Positions 9,041 to 18,662 are shown, counted from the first letter of the stretch. The stretch is DNA of 64,000 nucleotides from Mycetocola_B reblochoni (GCF_003667525.1 NZ_RCUW01000012.1:27341-91340), one strand, 5' to 3'. Notes: generated by a model not told the origin, from the letters alone. Numbers and translations are program-made.

Positions 9041-10329
9041 GCGGAACCGGCCTCCAGGTCCTTGTAGCCGAGGTACTTCCTGGTGATCAGCATCTGGTCG
9101 TAGTCGAGGAAGAAGGTGTGCCGTCCACTGGCCGGACGGGGCCGGTCGAGCATCGCCTGCACGGCCTCGGTGACGTCGGGGATGATCGTCCCGAAGTCCT
9201 TGCCCTCGTAGGCGAGCCGCAGGGCGACGAAGGGACCCTTGGGTCCGGAGATCACGTCGACGTGGCCGATCTTCGAGAAGTCGGCCGCGTACAGCCAGGA
9301 CGGGTCCTTGCTGGACTCGTCGTAGGCGAACAGCACCGAGTCGGGGGTGCGATCCAGGTAGTCAAGGTTGAGCTGCAGGCTGGCGAGATTCTTCAGCATG
9401 AGGATCTCGATCTCGACGTCGCCGACGGTGAGGATCTCCCCCCTGCCGTAGACGGTCTTCGTCGACTGCACGGCCTCGACCGCCGTCTCGATCGAGAACC
9501 GGTCGCCGAGTGCGTTGGCCGCGACGGAGAGTGCCGCGGCGATGTCGACCGCGTAGTGGATCCCACGCGACGGCATGACGATCCGGTGCTCGACCCCGCC
9601 GAAGGCGATCGTCGCGATGTTCCGGTCGACGCCGACCACCTCTGCCCTGGCCGCACGGCCGGTGACCTGCTCCTTGCCAGAGAAGTCCCGTGCCGACACC
9701 TGACCGTGCGGGGCGCTGGCCTGCACCTCGTCGGTGACGCCGAAGTACTCGACGTCCAGCCGGCCTTCCGCCTCGAGCTCGGTGCCGAGGTGGCCGAGGA
9801 AGTTGTCGTCGCGGTTGAGTGCGATGTACTCGGAGACCTCGCCGGCGATGTCGCGGAACATCTGCGCCACCTTGTCCGGCTCGCCGAAGCGGTAGATCTG
9901 GTCGACGAGGAGGTTGAGGATGACCGCGGACTGCGGACGCAGCTGGCGGCAGATCTCGACGCCGTACGCCTCGTCGACCTCGAGGATCGCGATGTCGGCG
10001 TCGAGCTTTCCCGTCAGCGACACGTCGGCCAGGACGGCGGAGGCGATCCCCTGGGGCATGTTCGCCCCCGACGGGTTGCTGAACACCCGCAGGCCGTGGG
10101 CGCGAACGATGCCGGTGATGATGTTCGTCGTCGTCGACTTGCCGTTGGAGCCCAGGATGACGATCGAACCGTACGGGAGCTTCTCGGTCACGTCGCCGAC
10201 GAAGTCGCGGTTCATCTTCTGCGCGACGAGGCCGGGGAACGCGCTCCCTCCGCCGCGGAGGCGGGTCGCGAAGCGGGCTGCCCGCCCGGCGAGGACGGGG
10301 AGGACGAAGGCGGCACCCGGCTTAGTCAA
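9037..10329 (-). CDS. MurT-like Mur ligase lacking the Zn ribbon
   Basis: A 430-residue Mur ligase of the MurT type. The P-loop is GSNGKSTTT (60-68), followed by SNPSGANMPQGIA, LEVDEAYG and NLLVDQIYRFGEPDKV, and a C-terminal DUF1727-like domain containing DPSWLYAADF. Canonical MurT has a four-Cys zinc ribbon inserted in the central domain; this protein has a single Cys (C127), so the ribbon is absent. The usual KNPAG element reads KNLASLQLN. The TTG start at 10329 overlaps the rpoD stop by 8 nt with AGGGA upstream, implying translational coupling. With its equally altered GatD partner it may ligate something other than glutamine-derived ammonia. Confidence 0.85.
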   Translation of the reverse strand: MTKPGAAFVLPVLAGRAARFATRLRGGGSAFPGLVAQKMNRDFVGDVTEKLPYGSIVILGSNGKSTTTNIITGIVRAHGLRVFSNPSGANMPQGIASAVLADVSLTGKLDADIAILEVDEAYGVEICRQLRPQSAVILNLLVDQIYRFGEPDKVAQMFRDIAGEVSEYIALNRDDNFLGHLGTELEAEGRLDVEYFGVTDEVQASAPHGQVSARDFSGKEQVTGRAARAEVVGVDRNIATIAFGGVEHRIVMPSRGIHYAVDIAAALSVAANALGDRFSIETAVEAVQSTKTVYGRGEILTVGDVEIEILMLKNLASLQLNLDYLDRTPDSVLFAYDESSKDPSWLYAADFSKIGHVDVISGPKGPFVALRLAYEGKDFGTIIPDVTEAVQAMLDRPRPASGRHTFFLDYDQMLITRKYLGYKDLEAGSA

Positions 10330-11767
10330 GGTAGTCCCTCAGCGACTGCGAGCGCGACGGGTGGCGCAGCTTCGCCATCGTCTTCGACTCGATCTGGCGG
10401 ATGCGCTCGCGGGTGACCCCGAAGGTGTCGCCGATCTGGTCGAGGGTCTTCGGCATTCCGTCGCCGAGGCCGAATCGCATGCGGATGACGCCCGCCTCGC
10501 GCTCCGACAGGGAATCGAGCAGGCTCTCGAGCTGCTTCTGCAGCATCGTGAAGCCGACCGCGTCCGCGGGGACGACGGCCTCAGTGTCCTCGATGAGGTC
10601 ACCGAACTCGCTGTCGCCGTCCTCGCCGAGGGGCGTGTGCAGCGAGATCGGCTCCCTGCCGTATTTCTGCACCTCCACGACCTTCTCCGGCGTCATGTCG
10701 AGCTCGCGGCTGAGCTCTTCCGGCGTGGGCTCGCGGCCGAGGTCCTGCAGCATCTGCCGCTGGACGCGCGCGAGCTTGTTGATCACCTCGACCATGTGGA
10801 CGGGGATGCGGATGGTGCGGGCCTGGTCGGCCATCGCACGCGTGATCGCCTGCCGGATCCACCAGGTTGCATAGGTGGAGAACTTGAAGCCCTTGGTGTA
10901 GTCGAACTTCTCGACCGCACGGATCAGACCGAGGTTGCCCTCCTGGATGAGGTCGAGGAACTGCATGCCTCGGCCGGTGTAGCGCTTGGCGAGGCTGACG
11001 ACGAGACGCAGGTTGGCACCGAGCAGATGGCTCTTGGCCCGCTGGCCGTCGCGGGCGACCCACTGCAGCTCTCGCTTGAGCTTCTTGTCGATGTCGGGGG
11101 TGTTGGCGAGCTTGTCCTCCGCGAACAGGCCGGCCTCGATGCGCATCGCGAGCTCGACCTCTTCGGCCGCGTTCAGCAGGGCGACCTTTCCGATCTGCTT
11201 GAGGTAGTCCTTCACCGGGTCGGCGGTCGCGCCCGTGATGGTGGTGGAGTACACCGGCACCTCGTCGTCGTCGGACGATGAGATGACCATCGCGCCCTGC
11301 TTGAGCAGTGCGGCGTTCGCCGCGGCAACCGCGGGGGCCTCGCCGTGTTCGACGTCGTCGGCGCCGTCGAGCTCCTCCGTCACCTCTCGCTCGGCGTCCG
11401 TGGACGTCGCGCTCGTGGCGGAGGCGCGCTTCGCGGCGGCGGTCTTCGCCTTCGCGGCGGCGGTCTTCGCCTTCGCGGCGGTGGTCTTCGCCGCCGGCTT
11501 CTTGGCTGCGGTCCGCTTCGTCGGGGCGGGCTTCTCAGCGTCCTCGCCCTCCGACGACGCCTTTGCCGCGGCCGTCTTCGCCGCGGTCGTCTTCGCAGCG
11601 GCCGTCTTCGCCGTGCTCGCCGCCTTTGCCGTGGACGTGCTCGCGGCCTTTCGCGGTGCGGCCCGCTTGGCCGGTGCCTTCTTCGCGGGGGCGGCCTCGG
11701 CGCTCTCCGCAGCTGCTCCGGCGGTCACCTCCGGCTCGTCGGCTTTCGCCTTCGTCTTGGCGGCCAT
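10322..11767 (-). CDS. rpoD: Principal RNA polymerase sigma factor (RpoD/SigA/HrdB)
   Basis: A 481-residue sigma-70 factor. Region 2 shows GRGMQFLDLIQEGNLGLIR and FSTYATWWIRQAITRAM, region 3 follows, and region 4 ends FGVTRERIRQIESKTMAKLR. Conserved regions 1.2-4 occupy about the C-terminal 320 residues. The N-terminal 150 residues are an Ala/Lys/Thr-rich, low-complexity tail with AAKT/AKTAAAK repeats, as in HrdB-type primary sigma factors. The ATG at 11767 has GAGAGGGG about 6 nt upstream. A TTGACA hexamer lies on the coding strand about 75 nt upstream. The downstream murT-like and gatD-like genes overlap, forming one operon. Confidence 0.95.
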   Translation of the reverse strand: MAAKTKAKADEPEVTAGAAAESAEAAPAKKAPAKRAAPRKAASTSTAKAASTAKTAAAKTTAAKTAAAKASSEGEDAEKPAPTKRTAAKKPAAKTTAAKAKTAAAKAKTAAAKRASATSATSTDAEREVTEELDGADDVEHGEAPAVAAANAALLKQGAMVISSSDDDEVPVYSTTITGATADPVKDYLKQIGKVALLNAAEEVELAMRIEAGLFAEDKLANTPDIDKKLKRELQWVARDGQRAKSHLLGANLRLVVSLAKRYTGRGMQFLDLIQEGNLGLIRAVEKFDYTKGFKFSTYATWWIRQAITRAMADQARTIRIPVHMVEVINKLARVQRQMLQDLGREPTPEELSRELDMTPEKVVEVQKYGREPISLHTPLGEDGDSEFGDLIEDTEAVVPADAVGFTMLQKQLESLLDSLSEREAGVIRMRFGLGDGMPKTLDQIGDTFGVTRERIRQIESKTMAKLRHPSRSQSLRDYLD

Positions 11768-11872
11768 GCAAACCCCTCTCGTCACGGACATGTCATCGAC
11801 GATCGCGCGATCGTTTTTTGACAGTGCTAAGACCCTTGTCAAGTCCGCACGACGATGCGTGGGACAGACCGG

Positions 11873-11885
11873 GTCTCTAAGAGAC
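11873..11885. promoter_or_regulatory. Short palindrome upstream of rpoD
   Basis: gtctct-a-agagac is a 6-bp inverted repeat with a 1-nt spacer in the rpoD upstream region, just beyond the MFS stop codon. It could be an operator or chance; no family is assigned. Confidence 0.3.
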
Positions 11886-11935
11886 AAGTATTGCACGGAT
11901 GCCGATGGGGGCCGACCACGGCCGAGCGCCCCGGC

Positions 11936-13237
11936 TCAGCGTCCGCGCCATCTCTCCATCAGTGCAACCCAGAGCGGGCCGACGTCTATTCCTTCCGACT
12001 CCCTCAGCGTCGCCCGCGAACGGCGACGGGTGAGCATGACCATCAGCAGGCCCGTCCCGATGACGGGGAACTGGACGAGGAAGGCCACCCGGAAGGCGTC
12101 GAGGCCGTAAACGCCGCTGCCACCGGATGCGAGGTCGAGCACGGCGCCCACGAGGAACATCATCACGAAGCTGGCGAGGAACCCGCCCACGTTGACCACG
12201 CCGTTCGCCGCGCCGAGGATGTGCGGAGGGTTCGCCGTTCGGGCGAAGTCGAAGCTGATCAGGGAGCCGGGTCCGCCGACGCCGAGGACGAGCAGAAGCA
12301 CGATGACCAGCCAGTCCGGCGGGGTGCCGGGCCAGGCGAGCACGAGGGCCCAGGTGCCGAGGATGGCGCAGACGACGGCGATCACCAGGTTGGACCTGCG
12401 GTAGGGGAAGCGCGCGCTCAGCAGACCGAGGACCGGGCCGGCCACGACGCCGGTCAGCACAACGAAGAGCAGCATGGCCGCGGCACGGGACGGTTCCCAG
12501 CCCAGTCCGAAGACCATGAACGGGTATCCCCACAGCAGGCTGAACACCGTACCGCTCGACTGGGTCGAGAAGTGCGACCAGAACCCGAGCTGGGTCCCCG
12601 GCCGCGCGAAGCTCCCGCGCACCTCCGTGAGCGTGGCTCCCCAGCTGGGGGCCGCCGGCGGACGCGGGGCCGAACGGGGGCGGTCGTGCACGAGCACGAT
12701 CGCGAGCACGAGGGCGATCCCCGCGAGCGAGGCGGCGCTCAGAAAGGCGGTGGTCCAGCCGCTCATGTGAAGGAGCCAGGCGAACGGAACGGCGGAGAGG
12801 ATCTGGCCGATCTGGCCGAGGTTGCCGATCCACTGGGACAGCTGCGGGACGATCGGCCCGCTGAACCACGAGGTGGTCAGGCGCATGACGGAGACGAAGA
12901 TCGTCGCGTCGCCCGCTCCGACCAGTACACGGCCGGTGACCGCGAGAGAGAAGTGTGGGCTCAACGCCAGGATCGTCTGCCCGACCGTGAGGAAGAGCAT
13001 CCCGGCGATGATGAGCCGGCGCGGGCCGAAGCGGTCGATCAGCACCCCGACGGGGATCTGCATCCCGGCGTACACCACGAGCTGCATGACGGCGAGCGAC
13101 GACATGGCCGCGGCGGTGACACCGAAACGGTCGAGGGCGTCGACCCCCGCGACACCGAGCGAGGAGCGCTGCAGCACCGCGACGACGTAGACGACGACGG
13201 CGACCCCGTAGACAACCCAGGAACGGCGCGAATTCAC
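11936..13237 (-). CDS. MFS transporter
   Basis: A 433-residue integral membrane protein with about 12 hydrophobic segments. The N-terminal half has the MFS signature around GVLIDRFGPRRLIIAG. The 6+6 arrangement is separated by a charged loop near residues 190-210. The substrate cannot be named. The GTG start at 13237 is preceded by TAGGCT at 13244-13249 and six bases, indicating a leaderless mRNA. It is followed by the rpoD promoter region and has no obvious operon partner. Confidence 0.85.
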   Translation of the reverse strand: MNSRRSWVVYGVAVVVYVVAVLQRSSLGVAGVDALDRFGVTAAAMSSLAVMQLVVYAGMQIPVGVLIDRFGPRRLIIAGMLFLTVGQTILALSPHFSLAVTGRVLVGAGDATIFVSVMRLTTSWFSGPIVPQLSQWIGNLGQIGQILSAVPFAWLLHMSGWTTAFLSAASLAGIALVLAIVLVHDRPRSAPRPPAAPSWGATLTEVRGSFARPGTQLGFWSHFSTQSSGTVFSLLWGYPFMVFGLGWEPSRAAAMLLFVVLTGVVAGPVLGLLSARFPYRRSNLVIAVVCAILGTWALVLAWPGTPPDWLVIVLLLVLGVGGPGSLISFDFARTANPPHILGAANGVVNVGGFLASFVMMFLVGAVLDLASGGSGVYGLDAFRVAFLVQFPVIGTGLLMVMLTRRRSRATLRESEGIDVGPLWVALMERWRGR

Positions 13238-13256
13238 CCCCTCAGCCTAGTGGTGA

Positions 13257-14180
13257 TCAGGCGAGGCCCCGCCCTCCCTGCTCGTCGCCGCGTCCGCTGA
13301 GGAAGCGTTCGAGCTCGGCGGCGATCTCGTCCGCGCTGGGGAGCTCGCCCGCGCCGTCGGTGAGCGGCGACCGGGCCGTGGCGTCGCCGAGCTCGCTGTC
13401 GTACCGCTCCTCGAGCGTCGCGATCAACCGCTGCAGCTCGTCGTTGCCGTCGATCTGCTCCTGGACCTTGGAGACGAACCGGCGTCCCGCGTCGCGCAGG
13501 GTGTCCGTCGGGAGGATGAGCCCCTCGGCCGCGCCGAGCCCGTCGATCGCGGTGACCAGTGCCTCGGGATACTCCGTCTCGGCGAGGTAGTGCGGGACGA
13601 GGACCGCGAACCCGCTGACCGGCCTGCCGGTGTCGCGGATCGCACCGTGAAGCCGGTGCAGGGGCGTCGCCTGAACGCGCATCGTCGTCCGCCAGGCGCT
13701 CAGCCGATCCACCAGCTCGCCACGCGTGCCGGTGACGACCACCCCCAGCGCCCTGGTGTGCGGCACCGGCATCGGCACCCCCTGCACCCAGCTCGCCCCC
13801 GAGACGCGGAAGCGCTCGACGAGGTCCATCACCGCGTCGGTGAACGCCTCCCAGGCCAGGTCGGGCTCGTAGCCGATGAGCGCGAGGAACGGCTGTCCCA
13901 TCTCGTCGTCGGCGAGGGCGAGCTCCAGGCGCGGGGCCGTGTAGTCGCGGAAGTCGTCCTGGTCGAAGAGAACGGAGGGACGACGCGCGCGGTAGTCGAG
14001 GAAGGTGTCGTTGTCGAACGCCGCGACCGTTCGGGACTGCCGGTCCCCCCTGATGAACTCGATCAGCTGACCCGAGGTCGTCCCCGCATCCGCGAAGCCC
14101 GTCATCGCCATGACCAGCGGCAAGCCGGAGGGGACCTCGTCGGCGAGGGGGGTCAACGAGTAGATGTCAGCGTGAGGCAT
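13257..14180 (-). CDS. PAC2 family protein
   Basis: A 307-residue PAC2 (proteasome-assembly-chaperone-like) protein. MAMTGFADAGTTSGQL near the start and the central GYEPDLAWEAF, GVPMPVPHTR and GFAVLVPHYLAETEYPEA segments are typical. Actinobacterial PAC2 proteins are uncharacterised; the fold is shared with eukaryotic assembly chaperones. The C-terminal 60 residues are charged and helical. The ATG at 14180 follows TAGGCT (14187-14192) and six bases, so the transcript is probably leaderless. It is divergent from the aminopeptidase gene, with back-to-back leaderless promoters. Confidence 0.85.
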   Translation of the reverse strand: MPHADIYSLTPLADEVPSGLPLVMAMTGFADAGTTSGQLIEFIRGDRQSRTVAAFDNDTFLDYRARRPSVLFDQDDFRDYTAPRLELALADDEMGQPFLALIGYEPDLAWEAFTDAVMDLVERFRVSGASWVQGVPMPVPHTRALGVVVTGTRGELVDRLSAWRTTMRVQATPLHRLHGAIRDTGRPVSGFAVLVPHYLAETEYPEALVTAIDGLGAAEGLILPTDTLRDAGRRFVSKVQEQIDGNDELQRLIATLEERYDSELGDATARSPLTDGAGELPSADEIAAELERFLSGRGDEQGGRGLA

Positions 14181-14270
14181 CCTTCAAGCCTAGGCGCGCA
14201 CGCGCGCGAGCGCTGCCCCACGCCGCGCGCCGTGAGCGAACAGGCCGGGCCCGCCGCCTAGCATGGAGGC

Positions 14271-15719
14271 ATGGCAACCAGCTCCCTCACCTTCACATCC
14301 GACGACGCCCTCCGCACCGACGAGGGCACCATCCTGCTCCTGGTCCGGTCCGGCGACGCCCCCGTCGTCATCGGCAGCGACGCGGTCGACCAGCCGACGC
14401 TGTCGGCCCTCGGCTTCACCGGCACGGCCGAGCAGCACGGCGTCATCGTCCTGGACGGCAGGAGGATCGAGCTGGTCGGCGTCGGCTCCGAGCTCACCGA
14501 GCGCAGCGTGCGCCGGGCGGTCGGCTCAGCCGTGCTCAAGGCCGAGGGCGAGAACAGCTACCGCATCGTCGTGCCCGCGGGCCTGCTCGCGGCCGCCGCG
14601 GAGGGCGCGGCCCTGGGCTCCTACCGCTTCCGCACCTACCGCGGGACGCTCAGCACCGCGACGACCGTGCCGCCGATCGTGCTGCACACCACGGATGACG
14701 ACGCGGCAACCACAGTCGAGCGGGTCCTGGCGGTCGCCGACTCGGTCGCGCTGGTCAAGGACCTCGCCAACACCCCCGGGCGTGACCTGCCGCCGGCCGA
14801 GCTCGCCGCCCGCGCCATCGACGCCGTGGCCGAGCTACCCGTCGAGGTGACGGTCTGGGACGAGAAGGAGCTCGCCGACGGCGGCTTCGGCGGGATCACC
14901 GGCGTCGGCCAGGGGTCCTCGCGACCCCCGCGTCTGGTGAAGCTGAGCTACTCCCCCGCGGGCGCCCAGGCCCACCTCGCCCTCGTCGGCAAGGGCATCA
15001 CCTTCGACACCGGCGGCCTCTCCCTCAAGCCCGCGACCTCGATGACGGGAATGAAGTACGACATGGCCGGCGCGGCGACGGTGCTCGGCACCCTCGTCGC
15101 CGCCGCCAGGCTGGGCGTGGCGACCCGCATCACCGCCTGGCTGTGCGTCGCCGAGAACATGCCCTCAGGGACCGCCATCCGGCCAGATGACGTGCTCACG
15201 ATGAAGAACGGCACGACGGTCGAGGTCACCAATACCGACGCCGAGGGACGCCTCGTGCTCGCCGACGGTCTCGTCATGGCCTCGGAGGAGCACCCCGACG
15301 CGATCGTCGACGTGGCCACCCTCACCGGTGCAGCCCTGGTCGCGCTCGGCCGGCGGACCGCGGCCGTCATGGGCGACTCGGCGCTCGGCCAGCGCATTCT
15401 CGACCTCGCGGGCACCGCGGACGAGCCCATGTGGGCGATGCCCTTCCCCGAGGAGCTCCGCGAGGTGCTGAAGTCGAACGTCGCCGACCTCATCAACGCG
15501 AAGATCGGCGGCTACGGCGGGACCCTGACCGCGGGCCTGTTCCTCCGCGAGTTCGTCGGGACGGTCGACGGCGGCGACGAGCGGATTCCGTGGGCCCACC
15601 TGGACATCGCCGGCCCCGGCGACAACCCCGACGCGCCGCACGGCTTCACCGGCAAGGGCGCGACCGCGTTCTCGCTCAGGACCCTGCTCGGGCTCGCCGA
15701 GGAACTGGCCACTCCGTAG
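14271..15719 (+). CDS. pepA: Leucyl aminopeptidase (M17)
   Basis: A 482-residue dimetal M17 peptidase that releases N-terminal residues from peptides in the cytosol. The catalytic C-terminal domain holds GKGITFDTGGLSLKP, the MTGMKYDMAGAATV segment and the family signature NTDAEGRLVLADGL. The N-terminal about 170 residues form the regulatory domain. The start ATG at 14271 is preceded by TAGCAT (14259-14264) and six bases, pointing to a leaderless mRNA; the GGAGG inside that gap is too close to act as a Shine-Dalgarno. It precedes lpdA by 92 bp. Confidence 0.93.
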   Translation: MATSSLTFTSDDALRTDEGTILLLVRSGDAPVVIGSDAVDQPTLSALGFTGTAEQHGVIVLDGRRIELVGVGSELTERSVRRAVGSAVLKAEGENSYRIVVPAGLLAAAAEGAALGSYRFRTYRGTLSTATTVPPIVLHTTDDDAATTVERVLAVADSVALVKDLANTPGRDLPPAELAARAIDAVAELPVEVTVWDEKELADGGFGGITGVGQGSSRPPRLVKLSYSPAGAQAHLALVGKGITFDTGGLSLKPATSMTGMKYDMAGAATVLGTLVAAARLGVATRITAWLCVAENMPSGTAIRPDDVLTMKNGTTVEVTNTDAEGRLVLADGLVMASEEHPDAIVDVATLTGAALVALGRRTAAVMGDSALGQRILDLAGTADEPMWAMPFPEELREVLKSNVADLINAKIGGYGGTLTAGLFLREFVGTVDGGDERIPWAHLDIAGPGDNPDAPHGFTGKGATAFSLRTLLGLAEELATP

Positions 15720-15811
15720 TAAGGTCGAGCGGGAAACCGTAACCCACTGTCGTGCCGCCCACCAGACGCCACGGCACCACGCACCAACCAGATGCACAAG
15801 GGAGATTCCGA

Positions 15812-17185
15812 GTGTCGGAGCAGAAGTTTGACGTCGTCGTCCTCGGTGGAGGCAGCGGCGGATATGCCGCAGCGTTGCGAGCCACCGAGCTGGGCTTCAG
15901 CGTCGCGCTGATCGAGAAGGACAAGCTGGGCGGCACCTGCCTGCATCGGGGCTGCATCCCGACGAAGGCGCTGCTTCACGCCGCCGAGGTCGCGGACGTG
16001 ACGAAGGAGTCGGCGCAGTACGGCATCGTCGCCGAGTTCGGCGGGATCGACATCGCGGGCGTCACGGCCTACCGCGAGGGCATCGTCGCCAAGAAGTACA
16101 AGGGGCTCCAGGGCCTGATCAAGGCGCGCAAAATCACCGTGATCGAGGGCGAGGGGCGGCTGGCGTCCCCGACCAGCGTCCAGGTCGGGGACGACACAAT
16201 CGTCGGCGACACGATCATCCTCGCCACCGGCTCGTACAGCCGGAGCCTGCCCGGTCTCGAGATCGGCGGACGGGTTATCACCAGCGAGCAGGCGCTCGGC
16301 CTGGACTACGTGCCGGAGCGGGTCGCCATCCTCGGCGGCGGCGTCATCGGCGTCGAGTTCGCGAGCGTGTGGCGCTCCTTCGGCGCCGAGGTCACCATCA
16401 TCGAGGGGCTGCCCCACCTGGCCCCCAATGAAGACGAGGCCATCTCGAAGAACCTCGAGCGGCAGTTCCGCAAGCGCGGCATCGACTTCAGGATCGGCAC
16501 CCGGTTCCAGAGCGTGGACCAGGACGACGAGGGCGTCGAGGTCACGCTCGAGAACGGCGACGTCATCAGCGCCGACGTTCTGCTCGTCGCGGTGGGGCGT
16601 GGCCCCTCGACCGCGGGCCTGGGCTTCGAGGACGCCGGTGTGACCGTGGATCGCGGCTTCGTCATCACGGACGAGCGTCTGCAGACCTCGGTGCCGGGCG
16701 TCTACGCGGTCGGCGACATCGTTCCCGGCCTGCAGCTCGCGCACAGGGGATTCCAGCAGGGCATCTTCGTCGCCGAGGAGATCGCGGGTCTCAACCCCGT
16801 CGTCATCCCGGACGTCAACATCCCCAAGGTCACCTACTCCCAGCCGGAGATCGCCTCGATCGGGCTCACGGAGGCCGCAGCGGCCGAGCAGTACGGCGCC
16901 GACAAGATCAGCGCCTACGAGTACAACCTGGCCGGCAACGGCAAGAGCGAGATCATCGGCACCTCGGGCATCGTCAAGGTGATCCGCGAGGTCGATGGCC
17001 CCGTCATCGGCGTGCACATGATCGGCGACCGCGTCGGCGAGCTCATCAACGAGGGTCAGCTCGCCGTCAACTGGGAGGCGTACCCCGAAGACCTCGCCCC
17101 CCTCATCCACGCCCACCCGACTCAGAACGAGGCTCTGGGTGAGGCATTCCTCTACCTGGCCGGGAAGCCGCTGCACACACTGTGA
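15812..17185 (+). CDS. lpdA: Dihydrolipoyl dehydrogenase (E3)
   Basis: A 457-residue flavoprotein disulfide reductase that reoxidises the dihydrolipoyl arm of 2-oxoacid dehydrogenase complexes using NAD. It shows the FAD site LGGGSGGYAAALRA, the redox pair in GGTCLHRGCIPTKALLH, the NAD site ILGGGVIGVEFASVW, and the C-terminal HAHPTQNEALGEA with the catalytic His. I chose the GTG at 15812 (SEQKFDVVVLGG), with AAGGGA about 8 nt upstream. It precedes the E2 gene by 49 bp in the same direction. Confidence 0.95.
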   Translation: MSEQKFDVVVLGGGSGGYAAALRATELGFSVALIEKDKLGGTCLHRGCIPTKALLHAAEVADVTKESAQYGIVAEFGGIDIAGVTAYREGIVAKKYKGLQGLIKARKITVIEGEGRLASPTSVQVGDDTIVGDTIILATGSYSRSLPGLEIGGRVITSEQALGLDYVPERVAILGGGVIGVEFASVWRSFGAEVTIIEGLPHLAPNEDEAISKNLERQFRKRGIDFRIGTRFQSVDQDDEGVEVTLENGDVISADVLLVAVGRGPSTAGLGFEDAGVTVDRGFVITDERLQTSVPGVYAVGDIVPGLQLAHRGFQQGIFVAEEIAGLNPVVIPDVNIPKVTYSQPEIASIGLTEAAAAEQYGADKISAYEYNLAGNGKSEIIGTSGIVKVIREVDGPVIGVHMIGDRVGELINEGQLAVNWEAYPEDLAPLIHAHPTQNEALGEAFLYLAGKPLHTL

Positions 17186-17234
17186 TGGCCCCCGAACTGA
17201 ACGAACCCACACAGTTTTCGAAGGAGACAACGTC

Positions 17235-18662
17235 ATGAGCGAGTCCGTCAACCTCCCCGCTCTCGGTGAGAGCGTGACCGAGGGCACGGTGACCCGTTGG
17301 TTGAAGAACGTCGGCGACAGGGTCGAGGTGGACGAGCCGCTGCTCGAGGTCTCCACCGACAAGGTCGACACCGAGATCCCCTCCCCCATCGCGGGTGTTC
17401 TGGAGGAGATCCTGGTCGAGGAGGACGAGACCGTCGAGGTCGGCGCCCCTCTCGCTCGCGTCGGCGACGGCTCCGGCACCTCCGGGGGCGACGCCGAGCC
17501 CGCGCCCGCCACGCAGGACGAGGCGCCGAGTGCCCCGACCGACGAGGAGGAGGCCGCAGCGGAGCAGGTCGCCGAGACCGAGGACGACGCGCCGAAGGCC
17601 GAGTCCATGCCCGAGCCCGTTCCTGCAGCGGCACCGGCCCCCGCGGCTCCGGCCGCGGCGCCTGCGGCGCCCGCTGCTCCTGCGAGCCCCGCCGCTCCTG
17701 CGGCCCCTGCCGCGCCCGCCTCGTCCGATGACTCCCTCGTCGGCGGCAGCGGCTACGTGACGCCGCTCGTGCGTCGGCTGGCCGCGAAGGAGGGCGTGGA
17801 CCTCTCGACCGTCACCGGCACCGGTGTCGGCGGACGCATCCGCAAGGAGGACGTCCTCCAGGCCGCGTCCGCGAAGGCTCCCGCCGCGGCTGGCTCCTCG
17901 GCTCCGGCGACCGCGTCGGCCGGCTTCGTTCCCGAGCCGGTGTCCGAGCTTCGCGGCACGTCCAAGAAGATGTCGCGGCTCCGCAAGGTCGTCGCCGAGC
18001 GCGCGGTCGAGTCGCTGCAGAACACGGCTCAGCTGACCTCCGTCGTCGAGGTCGACGTGACGAAGGTCGCGGCGCTGCGCGCGCAGGTCAAGGACGAGTT
18101 CCTCGCCAAGACCGGTAACAAGCTGTCGTTCCTGCCGTTCTTCGCGTTCGCCGCGACGGAGGCGCTGAAGGCGTACCCGATCATCAACGCCACGGTCGAG
18201 GACGACACCATCGTCTACCCGGAGTCGGAGAACATCTCCATCGCCGTGGATACGGAACGCGGCCTGCTCACGCCTGTGGTCCGCAACGCCGGTGATCTGG
18301 ACGTCGCGGGACTGGCCGGTCAGATCGCCGACCTGGCCACGCGTACCAGGGACAACCAGCTGAAGCCCGACGAGCTCGCCGGCGGGACGTTCACCCTGAC
18401 CAACACCGGCTCGCGGGGCGCCTTGTTCGACACGCCCGTCGTCTTCCTCCCGCAGAGCGCCATCCTCGGCACCGGCATCGTGTCGAAGAAGCCGGCGGTC
18501 GTGAAGACGCCGGAGGGCGAGGCGATCGCGATTCGTTCGACCGTGTTCCTCGCCCTGTCGTACGACCACCGGATCATCGATGGCGCGGACGCCGCCCGCT
18601 TCCTCGTCGCGGTGAAGAACCGCCTCGAGTCGGGAGACTTCCGCTCGGTTCTGGGCATCTGA
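17235..18662 (+). CDS. sucB: 2-oxoacid dehydrogenase E2 component, dihydrolipoyl acyltransferase
   Basis: A 475-residue E2. One lipoyl domain occupies residues 1-75, with the lipoylated Lys in STDKVDTE. A long Ala/Pro/Glu linker follows, then a peripheral-subunit-binding domain (GYVTPLVRRLAAKEGVDL onward, about 175-215). The acyltransferase domain ends with the SYDHRIIDGADAARFL catalytic motif. It works with the upstream E3; E1 is not in this window. Choice between a succinyl and an acetyl substrate cannot be made from motifs alone. AAGGAGA lies 8 nt before the ATG, and a strong terminator follows. Confidence 0.88.
   Translation: MSESVNLPALGESVTEGTVTRWLKNVGDRVEVDEPLLEVSTDKVDTEIPSPIAGVLEEILVEEDETVEVGAPLARVGDGSGTSGGDAEPAPATQDEAPSAPTDEEEAAAEQVAETEDDAPKAESMPEPVPAAAPAPAAPAAAPAAPAAPASPAAPAAPAAPASSDDSLVGGSGYVTPLVRRLAAKEGVDLSTVTGTGVGGRIRKEDVLQAASAKAPAAAGSSAPATASAGFVPEPVSELRGTSKKMSRLRKVVAERAVESLQNTAQLTSVVEVDVTKVAALRAQVKDEFLAKTGNKLSFLPFFAFAATEALKAYPIINATVEDDTIVYPESENISIAVDTERGLLTPVVRNAGDLDVAGLAGQIADLATRTRDNQLKPDELAGGTFTLTNTGSRGALFDTPVVFLPQSAILGTGIVSKKPAVVKTPEGEAIAIRSTVFLALSYDHRIIDGADAARFLVAVKNRLESGDFRSVLGI

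Noticed and set aside
11235..12110. Plus-strand Ala/Phe-rich frame over rpoD
   Set aside because: It is the antisense of the Ala/Lys-rich sigma N-terminus, which generates apparent hydrophobic repeats.
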